A program made the position numbers and the translations under genes. This document shows, piece by piece, positions 1 through 4,462 of a stretch of DNA of 5,598 nucleotides. The stretch is from JACRDV01 sp024860865 [NCBI: Methanobacteriota archaeon] (GTDB lineage: Archaea > JACRDV01), in the NCBI GenBank assembly GCA_024860865.1, contig JACRDV010000139.1, positions 1-5,598 on the forward strand, written 5' to 3'. The notes under the pieces were generated by a model that searched no databases, was not told the origin of the DNA, and was given only the letters and a program-made list of their open reading frames with translations. Each line of letters starts with the position of its first letter. The first letter of the stretch is position 1.

Positions 1-325
1 AAGTACAAATTTGATCAACTTTTCCAGTATTTCGAAGGTGCAAATGAAAAACTAGCATCGATATAAATGAGAGATTTACTTCCTGCAAAATCCAAGAGAA
101 ACTTAGGCATCTCCTACCTTGGATACTTTTTTCTGTAATAATAGTTAAAAGCTCAGGATCTAGGGTTGCAAAGGTTACTTCATCTTCATCAGCTGGGCCT
201 AAAATACCCGCTGTTTCTTTTACTTTCATTTCTTTAACAGGCTTCATTAGCCCTAACACCTTATCATAGATAATTTCTAACTCATCGTTTTCCTTATTTT
301 TTTGGCGGTAAAACTTTTTCAGCAT
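1..325 (-). CDS. Unrecognised protein, N-terminal part, runs off the left edge; probably frame-shifted
   Basis: I do not recognise this protein. A minus-strand frame opens with ATG at 323-325, preceded a few codons upstream by an in-frame TGA, and stays open for 108 codons to the window edge. The first ~70 residues look like a real soluble protein: a basic start (MLKKFYRQKN), a helix-like acidic segment, then a segment around residues 40-65 containing ETAGILGPADEDEVTFATLD. After residue ~70 the reading becomes Cys/Leu/His-rich and less protein-like. From about position 110 an alternative frame beginning MPKFLLDFAGSKS reads better until a TGA near position 21. One extra A there would let it continue as YWKKLIKFVL. 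I infer one or two single-base losses in this gene or in the sequence. No strong Shine-Dalgarno precedes the ATG. No domain or membrane segment is evident. Confidence 0.4.
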   Translation of the reverse strand, partial: MLKKFYRQKNKENDELEIIYDKVLGLMKPVKEMKVKETAGILGPADEDEVTFATLDPELLTIITEKSIQGRRCLSFSWILQEVNLSFISMLVFHLHLRNTGKVDQICT

Positions 326-375
326 ATGTGTTTCTTTCAATTTTTCTCAAATCTTAACAATTTTTTCTTTATTCT

Positions 376-386
376 CTATTTAATAG
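376..386 (-). promoter_or_regulatory. Possible TATA-like element upstream of the left-edge gene
   Basis: Read on the minus strand, this AT-only core (TATTAAATA) lies about 50 bases before the ATG at 325. That would suit an archaeal TATA box with a short 5' leader. The surrounding DNA is AT-rich, so a chance match is easy. No clear BRE is visible. Confidence 0.2.
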
Positions 387-397
387 AAGGTTCCTAT

Positions 398-428
398 GAA
401 AAATATTTGCGAAATCTTATGGTTCGCA
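398..428 (-). terminator. Possible stem-loop terminator downstream of argS
   Basis: On the minus strand a perfect 6-bp stem (TGCGAA / TTCGCA) with a 9-base loop occupies 408-428. It is followed directly by AATATTTTTC (398-407). It lies about 70 bases after the argS stop codon, where that transcript would need to end before the next minus-strand gene at 325. Archaeal termination depends mainly on the T tract; the hairpin may be incidental. Confidence 0.35.
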
Positions 429-497
429 CCCACTTTTTCATTTAGTTTTAAATGAACTCGCTCAATGTATGGTTGCTTTATTTCGCGATAATTTTTA

Positions 498-2222
498 CTA
501 CATTTCAGTGGGAGCAGCAATTCCCAGTAAATCTAAAGAATTAGCTAACACTTGCCGTACACAATTAACTAAAGCCAATCTTGCGGAGAATAATTCTGGT
601 GTTTCAGCCTTAAGCACAGGCACAAATCGATAAAATTTATTAAACTCATCAGCAAGAGCTTGGGCATATATCGCTACCAAGTAAGGCTTCCTTGTTTGAG
701 CTGCCTCTTCAACTACACTTGGATATTTTGCTAAAAGTTTAACTAACCTTTTTTCATAAGAAGATAGAAGCAACTGATAATTGGTTTCCTTTGGTAGCTT
801 AGCTTTCTCAAGAATTCTGCAAGCTCGAGCATGTGCATACTGAATAAAAGGCGCTCCAATTCGTTCAAAGTCTAAAGCTTCTTCCCATTTGAAAACCATT
901 GGCTTCTCCGGCGCAACCTTGACTATATTGTATTTTATTGCTCCAATTCCAACCATTTCCGCTGTTTTTGCCTTGAAAATTTCTAAGGCTTCTGTTCGCC
1001 TTTTTTCAACTTCTTTTTTGGCTCGATCAATTGCTTCATCTACTAACTCATCAACCGAAATGAATCTACCGGCTCTTGTAGACATTTTTCCAAATGGCAG
1101 GCTAACAAACTCAAAGATTATTACTTCCGGCATTTGTTGCTGGCCAAGAATTTGCAACGCAAGCTTTAGTTGTTGCATTGGAAGTTTATGATCTGCTCCA
1201 ACTATATCGACTACCTGGTTGGCCTGACTAAACTTCCAAAAGTGATAGGCAATATCCCTAGTTGTATAGAGAGTTGTTCCATCGCCTCTAGTTAGAACCA
1301 ATGCTTTTTCGACACCAAACTTGGCTAAATCGAGGATTAATGCCCCAGCCTCTTCTTTTGCATGTGCTGTTTTTCCTAATTGCTCTAGAATTTTTTGAAC
1401 TGAACCATTTCTGACAAAAGTGCTTTCCCAGATAAACTTATCGTGTCTAACTCCTAATCTTGTCAGTGTTTGGACAATTCCTTTTATACAAAAATTAACA
1501 GCAAACTTAAATTGCTCTACTACCTTAGGATCATTTGCTTCATATTTGCGAAGTAATTCATTCACTTGATTCTCAATCGTTGGATCTTGCCCTAATCGTT
1601 TATTTGCTTCAATATAAACATCAACGATTTTATGGTCTGGCTTTTTATCTTCAGTCAGCTGAGCTTTTAGATTTAAAATTCCCCAAACAACCAGAGCAAT
1701 TTGTCTTCCCATATCGTTAATGTAATATTGAACTTCAACTTGATAGCCAGCTGCTCTTAAAATCCGAGCCAGAGAATCTCCGATGACTAAATTTCTTAAA
1801 TGGCCAACGTGTAATGGCCCGTCTGGGTTGGCACTTGTGTGCTCTAGTAACAAAATTACTTCTTTCCCAACATCAGACGAGCCATATTTTGAGCCTAGTT
1901 CATGAATTGACTCCAGTGTTATTTGAGCTAGTTTGGGATAATTAACAAAGAAATTAATATAACCAGGGTCAGCTGCATTAACTCTTTCAATTAAACTATC
2001 TGGTTGAATTTCAATTTGTTCAACTAGTTCATCAGCAAAAACCGTCGGAGCCTTTCCTAATTTTTTTGCTAGCTCAAGGCAAATTGGAGTCGCTAACTCA
2101 CCAAATGATTCTTCAGTTGGCTCCTCGAATTTAATTTCAGCTGGTTTTAGACCTAATTTATCAAACGCTCCAAATAAAATCTGCTTAGCTTGAGCTTGAA
2201 TGGTAGAGTAAGGATTGCTCAT
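498..2222 (-). CDS. argS: Arginyl-tRNA synthetase (ArgRS), complete
   Basis: Cytoplasmic class I aminoacyl-tRNA synthetase that charges tRNA-Arg with arginine using ATP. The 574-residue product has the full family layout. The N-terminal tRNA-recognition (Add1) domain spans about residues 5-95. The Rossmann catalytic domain carries the HIGH motif as HVGH (138-141, within NPDGPLHVGHLRN). The conserved block TRGDGTTLYTTRDIAYH lies at 311-327, and the KMSKS-type loop reads KMSTR (379-383, continuing AGRF). The helical DALR anticodon-binding domain covers about 455-574 and includes IQYAHARACRIL. The C-terminus LLGIAAPTEM matches the usual LGI-AP-ER-M ending, so the end is authentic. Length is normal for a compact ArgRS. 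The start MSNPYS has no clear Shine-Dalgarno; a TATA-like element about 28 bases upstream suggests a leaderless transcript. No frameshift is seen over 1.7 kb, in contrast to the small genes at 3783-4402. Confidence 0.97.
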   Translation of the reverse strand: MSNPYSTIQAQAKQILFGAFDKLGLKPAEIKFEEPTEESFGELATPICLELAKKLGKAPTVFADELVEQIEIQPDSLIERVNAADPGYINFFVNYPKLAQITLESIHELGSKYGSSDVGKEVILLLEHTSANPDGPLHVGHLRNLVIGDSLARILRAAGYQVEVQYYINDMGRQIALVVWGILNLKAQLTEDKKPDHKIVDVYIEANKRLGQDPTIENQVNELLRKYEANDPKVVEQFKFAVNFCIKGIVQTLTRLGVRHDKFIWESTFVRNGSVQKILEQLGKTAHAKEEAGALILDLAKFGVEKALVLTRGDGTTLYTTRDIAYHFWKFSQANQVVDIVGADHKLPMQQLKLALQILGQQQMPEVIIFEFVSLPFGKMSTRAGRFISVDELVDEAIDRAKKEVEKRRTEALEIFKAKTAEMVGIGAIKYNIVKVAPEKPMVFKWEEALDFERIGAPFIQYAHARACRILEKAKLPKETNYQLLLSSYEKRLVKLLAKYPSVVEEAAQTRKPYLVAIYAQALADEFNKFYRFVPVLKAETPELFSARLALVNCVRQVLANSLDLLGIAAPTEM

Positions 2223-2245
2223 AAATACTATGTGGAGTTCTTCAA

Positions 2246-2254
2246 TTAAATTAA
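2246..2254 (-). promoter_or_regulatory. Candidate TATA box of argS
   Basis: Minus strand TTAATTTAA is centred about 28 bases upstream of the argS ATG. That is where an archaeal TATA box would sit if transcription begins at or very near the start codon. The argS start has no Shine-Dalgarno, which fits a leaderless mRNA. The element lies in the 45-base divergent gap shared with the transposase remnant. Confidence 0.3.
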
Positions 2255-2257
2255 TTT

Positions 2258-2263
2258 AGGTGA
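2258..2263 (+). promoter_or_regulatory. Shine-Dalgarno (AGGTGA) of the IS110 transposase remnant
   Basis: AGGTGA ends 4 bases before the ATG at 2268 and fixes the start of the transposase fragment. It shows that the original 5' end of that gene is preserved even though the rest is lost. Confidence 0.6.
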
Positions 2264-2267
2264 TAAA

Positions 2268-2495
2268 ATGAAAAACCCAAATTATGTTGGATTGGATGTA
2301 CATAAAAGCTTTACTCATGTTACAGCATTAAATGGTGGAGAAGTAGCTAAGCTTAAAAATTTCAGCAAGGAATTCTATAACTTCTTTGAGAGCTTATCAA
2401 AAAGAGCTAGGGTTGAAGTAGCCATAGAATCTACAGATGTTCTCATGCGTTCGGTTGCTATGAAAAAGATTAATTGCTTGATTTGCCTTTTTTAG
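2268..2495 (+). pseudogene. IS110-family transposase, N-terminal remnant
   Basis: IS110-family transposases are DEDD (RuvC-like) enzymes that catalyse insertion-sequence recombination. This frame encodes 75 residues. The first ~58 match the family N-terminus: NYVGLDVHKSFTHVTALNGG carries the first catalytic Asp (D10 in GLDVHK), and VEVAIEST carries the catalytic Glu (E54). After TDV (codon at 2439-2441) the similarity stops. The frame continues with unrelated residues (LMRSVAMKKINCLICLF) to a TAG. Full-length IS110 proteins are several hundred residues and also have a C-terminal domain with a catalytic serine; no trace of it is visible downstream in any frame. The break falls exactly at the start of a repeat (2439-2467) that recurs inverted at 2748-2781. 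It is the only plus-strand gene in the window. I infer a dead element, disrupted by insertion or recombination at that repeat. Confidence 0.85.
2439..2467 (+). repeat. Repeat copy L (inverted relative to R1 and R2)
   Basis: GTTCTCATGCGT (2439-2450) is an exact 12-base inverted match to 2768-2779. After a 2-base gap the similarity continues (TCGGT), then looser similarity follows through ATGAAAAAG, which resembles TTAGAAAAAG in the reverse complement of copy R2. It begins inside the transposase remnant, at the point where family similarity ends. Confidence 0.6.
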
Positions 2496-2573
2496 CTCAA
2501 TTTGCTTTAAATTGCCGATTTAGCCTTCAATTTTTTTCATTTGTTCTTCTAATGGCGCAGCCAATGTCTTGTT

Positions 2574-2597
2574 GGTGTACTTTTTGGTGTACTTTTT
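2574..2597. repeat. Perfect 12-bp tandem duplication
   Basis: The unit GGTGTACTTTTT occurs twice head to tail without mismatch. On the minus strand it lies in a coding-like open frame and would read KKYTKKYT, an in-frame 4-residue duplication. Likely a recent slippage event, or an assembly artefact. Confidence 0.85.
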
Positions 2598-2625
2598 ATG
2601 ATTTGCTCTAAAAACAAAAATTTTC

Positions 2626-2796
2626 TCATTTTCCCGCGAGTTTTTTCCCTTCAGTTTGAATCTTGAGCCACTTTTTCTTTAACTGAGAGAACTTTTCAAA
2701 AATTTTTTTAAAAAATTGCTTTGCTACGGCATAGAAGCTAGCTAAAATTTCTAACCACCCACCGAAGACGCATGAGAACCTTAAAAGGAGCTTTTT
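2626..2796 (-). pseudogene. Start-less open frame, possible gene remnant
   Basis: A minus-strand frame is open for 56 codons between a TAG (2797-2799) and a TGA (2626-2628) but contains no ATG, GTG or TTG. It reads plausibly as protein: a hydrophobic/aromatic stretch (GGWLEILASFYAVAKQFF) followed by a lysine-rich amphipathic segment (KKIFEKFSQLKKKWLKIQ). A second start-less frame overlaps it and continues left to a TAA near 2520, passing through KKYTKKYTN and PLEEQMKKIEG. Together they may be remnants of one gene broken by small indels. I do not recognise a family. An alternative is simply AT-rich noncoding DNA with lysine and phenylalanine codons by chance. Confidence 0.25.
2748..2781 (-). 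repeat. Repeat copy R1
   Basis: A 34-base unit matching copy R2 (2794-2827) at 26 of 34 positions without gaps, at a 46-base period. Most differences are transitions. Its inner core ACGCATGAGAAC (2768-2779) is an exact inverted match to copy L at 2439-2450. Confidence 0.6.
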
Positions 2797-2827
2797 CTAA
2801 TCACCAACCGGGGATGCATAAGAATGT
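2794..2827 (-). repeat. Repeat copy R2
   Basis: Second direct copy of the R1 unit: TTTCTAA, then a CACC-ACCG core, then a GCAT-AGAA tail. It ends inside a 10-bp perfect palindrome, TGTACGTACA (2825-2834), that R1 lacks. Mismatches to R1 show no third-codon-position bias in any frame I tried, so the repeat is probably noncoding. Confidence 0.6.
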
Positions 2828-2917
2828 ACGTACAATCAGACTAATATAGGATTGAAATTAAGTAATTTATTTGAGAAAAGTTGAAGTTGAGCAAATAATG
2901 GAAGGTAGGGAAGCTAA

Positions 2918-3349
2918 TTATGGATCTATTTTATTCTTCTTACAAAATTCTAACAAACTTTTCAAAGTTCTCTCTAAAGTATCAATGAACTCATTCAAAT
3001 TTTCATGAATTATTTCAGCTTTTACATCCGCGTACATGTGAACTATTATATTCCTTATGCCTATAAGATCTTCTATACTCTTGCCTAATTTATTTTCTAA
3101 GATCTTATTCTCCCTCAAGATCCTCACAGTATCTTTGTAGGCAGAAGGAACTTTCAAAGCCATTTTTGATATTATGACATTTGACAAATCTATTATAGCT
3201 TCTGTACAAACTTGCAGATTCCTTTCAGCTATTGACTGAAGTTTTAAACTTTTTGAATAATCATCGAAGCTTACTTTAGTAATTTCCCTGAGAAGTTTTA
3301 CACCTTCTTCAAACCTTTCTATTCGTCTAAGAGTACTTTCACTTACCAT
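2918..3349 (-). CDS. hepT: HepT-like HEPN toxin (RNase) of a MntA/HepT toxin-antitoxin pair
   Basis: HEPN-domain toxin, expected to cleave RNA when not neutralised. The product is 143 residues, all-helical in character. The catalytic motif near the C-terminus is complete: R99-NIIV-H104-M-Y106, i.e. R-x4-H-x-Y, in IRNIIVHMYAD. In characterised MntA/HepT pairs the Tyr of this motif is AMPylated by the partner nucleotidyltransferase, which silences the RNase. I chose the ATG at 3347-3349 (MVSESTLRR). AAAGGT lies about 6 bases upstream of it, and it overlaps the mntA stop by only 11 bases. A longer version from an ATG at 3406 would overlap mntA by 68 bases and adds a lysine-rich segment unlike the family. 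Translational coupling to mntA is likely. Length is typical for DUF86/HepT proteins, and no damage is seen. Confidence 0.9.
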   Translation of the reverse strand: MVSESTLRRIERFEEGVKLLREITKVSFDDYSKSLKLQSIAERNLQVCTEAIIDLSNVIISKMALKVPSAYKDTVRILRENKILENKLGKSIEDLIGIRNIIVHMYADVKAEIIHENLNEFIDTLERTLKSLLEFCKKNKIDP

Positions 3350-3764
3350 GTAATAACCTTTCAACTTTTTCTTCCCAATGTCTTTGAATGTAGTACTTAA
3401 AATCAAGATACTTTTTTATTATGCCAGTTTTTTCTTCCACAAACTTTTCCTCATCCGAAGCAAAAATTTTTACACCTGTAGAGAAGATCTCATACAATAA
3501 GCCTTCATTAGCTTTATTTAAAATTACTATATCAACACTTCTTTTCAATTCATCTTCAAGTATTTCCTTTATTTTTATTATCTTATCTAATAAAATTTTT
3601 GAACTGGTAGGAAGTTGTTTAAATTTTATTCCTATATCTACATCACTTTCTTGGTTTAGTTTTCCTCTAATAGCTGAGCCAAAAATGATAGCATAATCTA
3701 TTCCAAGATCGGCTCCAACTTTATTTAAAACTTTTTTGCTTTTTTCGACGAACTCCACTACCAT
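3339..3764 (-). CDS. mntA: MntA-like minimal nucleotidyltransferase antitoxin
   Basis: MNT-family nucleotidyltransferase antitoxin of 141 residues. It shows the exact polymerase-beta superfamily signature G-S-x10-D-x-D: G29-S30 in FGSAIRG, D41 and D43 in ESDVDIGI. A third acidic residue is D78 in SVDIVILN. These residues bind metal and ATP. Characterised relatives transfer AMP units to the tyrosine of HepT. The C-terminal ~40 residues (YLDFKYYIQRHWEEK) form a helical tail typical of antitoxin-type MNTs. The gene precedes hepT with an 11-base overlap, so one transcript should make antitoxin first. The start has only a weak ribosome site; a T/A-rich box about 28 bases upstream may serve as TATA of a near-leaderless transcript. 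The gene begins 18 bases after the stop of the small frame at 3783, so read-through from upstream is also possible. Confidence 0.92.
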   Translation of the reverse strand: MVVEFVEKSKKVLNKVGADLGIDYAIIFGSAIRGKLNQESDVDIGIKFKQLPTSSKILLDKIIKIKEILEDELKRSVDIVILNKANEGLLYEIFSTGVKIFASDEEKFVEEKTGIIKKYLDFKYYIQRHWEEKVERLLHGK

Positions 3765-3782
3765 CTTTAATTACTCTTTATT

Positions 3783-3939
3783 TTACTTTAAAAAACTTAA
3801 TAGCTCAATATCCATCACTTTTTCCAACTCTATTTCATTGATACTTTCTACTTTATTCCAAATTACTTCTGAATTTTGTATTTCTCTCTCCTTTATCCAC
3901 GTTTTAAAATCTTTTAATTCTTTGTAGAAATGTTCACAT
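3783..3939 (-). pseudogene. Small unrecognised gene with a frame break directly after its start
   Basis: I do not recognise this protein. A strong ribosome site AAAGGA (3944-3949) stands 4 bases before ATG (3937-3939), but the next codon in that frame is TGA. Shifting by one base right after the ATG gives a long coding-like frame of about 51 residues to a TAA at 3783-3785. It starts [19 protein letters not shown] and ends DIELLSFLK, an acidic, helix-prone sequence with no obvious motif. The frame itself is open from 3947 but has no start codon near its 5' end. It overlaps the 3' end of the eL43 gene and stops 18 bases before mntA. Either a 2-base loss after the ATG broke a real small gene, or it is the displaced tail of something else. 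A third member of the toxin-antitoxin operon is possible but unproven. Confidence 0.45.
3787..3796 (-). promoter_or_regulatory. Candidate TATA box of mntA-hepT
   Basis: Minus strand GTTTTTTAAA is centred about 28 bases before the mntA ATG, the spacing expected for a leaderless archaeal promoter. It overlaps the last codons of the small frame at 3783-3939. The AT-rich context makes chance similarity easy. Confidence 0.25.
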
Positions 3940-4140
3940 ATTTTCCTTTAATCCTATCTGAAACAAAATCATAAGAACAGTTAAATTCCAGCCGAAACTC
4001 CTTTACAGCTTTCATCTTACATCTTGGACAAACATGTCTTTGCTTTTCTATAGCCTCGATTTTAGCAATTTTTGCCCTTGCCTTTTTTCCATATCTCGAG
4101 CCAAACCTTCCAGCAGTTCCAACTTTTTTTTCTTACCCAT
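3914..4140 (-). pseudogene. rpl37ae: Ribosomal protein eL43 (L37Ae), frame-broken
   Basis: eL43 is a small zinc-binding protein of the archaeal/eukaryotic large ribosomal subunit. The start is convincing: AGGTAG lies a few bases before ATG (4138-4140), which reads MGKKKK. An 8-A run (4124-4131) then throws the frame off by one; 9 A's would give the family sequence [24 protein letters not shown] and the zinc pair in [13 protein letters not shown] (C38, C41 in the repaired reading). Further on, the visible frame reads [13 protein letters not shown]. The alternate frame gives GVSAGI, which fits the usual VSAGIW. The expected tryptophan codon has lost two bases, and one Cys codon of the second zinc pair seems missing (CSY-DF for CSY-C-DF). 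The tail KGKYVNIST resembles the usual GGAYVPST. With only the first shift repaired the product is 75 residues, near family size. Several small losses therefore affect one essential gene: real decay, or read errors. Confidence 0.82.
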
Positions 4141-4156
4141 ACACTACCTAATTATT

Positions 4157-4402
4157 TTAAATTTTTTCCCAGAAGTTAATTGGCTTAACATTTCTCAGCT
4201 CTTCATCTGTAATTAATCGCTTAATTTGTCCAGCCTGATAGAGTTGAACCAAATAAAGTTCTATCTGGGTTGCTAACTCAGGTTTAACAACCTTTACTCT
4301 CCCTAGCCTTTCTCTAGCTTCTTTTGTAACACTTTTCCCAATACCTCTTTCTTCAGAGCTTCTAGTTGAGCTAACTCATAAGGTGTAAATTGAATCTTCC
4401 AT
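4157..4402 (-). pseudogene. PDCD5-family DNA-binding protein, frame-broken
   Basis: PDCD5 (TFAR19-related) proteins are small helical nucleic-acid-binding proteins found in archaea and eukaryotes, usually near ribosomal protein genes. The C-terminal two thirds reads cleanly in one minus-strand frame to a TAA at 4157-4159: KEARERLGRVKVVKPELATQ, then IELYLVQLYQAGQIKRLITD, then EELRNVKPINFWEKI. The preceding family segment (ELAQLEALKKEVLGKVL) is in a different frame. GTG TTA CAA AAG instead of GTG TTA ACA AAA implies one lost A near 4310. The N-terminus is unclear. ATG at 4400-4402 (MEDSIYTL) sits in a third frame that ends at a TGA after 8 codons; another ATG near 4379 would also need one extra base. 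So at least one and probably two frame breaks exist. The gene lies 60 bases after aRF1 and 16 before eL43, suggesting an operon. Confidence 0.82.
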
Positions 4403-4445
4403 AAATTAATATAATAATAAAACCAATCCTCTTAATAATTATTGG

Positions 4446-4462
4446 TACAGAAAACAAAAAGG
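4446..4462 (-). terminator. T-rich tract after aRF1
   Basis: Immediately after the aRF1 stop the minus strand reads CCTTTTTGTTTTC. Oligo-T runs are the core of archaeal termination signals, so partial termination between aRF1 and the PDCD5 gene is possible. There is no hairpin, and the close spacing of the next gene argues for some read-through. Confidence 0.3.

Larger units (their letters stand above)
2497..2917. other. Gene-poor stretch between the transposase remnant and hepT
   Basis: No intact gene is seen on either strand. The stretch contains the tandem duplication at 2574-2597, start-less coding-like minus-strand frames (about 2520-2796), the direct repeats R1 and R2, and a palindrome at 2825-2834. 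The last ~80 bases (2835-2917) hold nothing I can name. It reads as a decayed mobile or accessory segment. Confidence 0.6.

Noticed and set aside
405-440. tRNA-like 3' half (GGTTCGCACC)
   Set aside because: The T-loop is not followed by a proper stem, and no D or anticodon arm can be drawn upstream; better explained as a simple hairpin.
889-1191. Plus-strand open frame of 100 codons
   Set aside because: Lies antisense inside argS, which has complete motifs; the plus-strand translation is serine/phenylalanine-rich and meaningless.
2748-2827. CRISPR array
   Set aside because: Only two direct copies with 8 mismatches and a 12-base gap; no spacers of CRISPR size and no cas genes.
2439-2827. IS110 bridge RNA region
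   Set aside because: IS110 elements encode a guide RNA next to an intact transposase, but here only the N-terminus survives and I cannot draw the expected looped structure; no support beyond proximity.
3350-3406. Longer HepT starting at the ATG at 3406
   Set aside because: It would overlap mntA by 68 bases and add a lysine-rich leader unlike the family; the ATG at 3349 has a ribosome site and only an 11-base overlap.
4124-4131. Programmed frameshifting at the A8 run of eL43
   Set aside because: The same gene has additional losses (Trp codon, Cys codon) that a single slippage event would not fix, so recoding alone cannot explain it.
3421-4216. Three short plus-strand open frames (3421-3696, 3736-3927, 4034-4216)
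   Set aside because: Antisense to mntA, the small gene at 3783-3939, eL43 and PDCD5; low-complexity Ser/Phe/Leu translations without ribosome sites.
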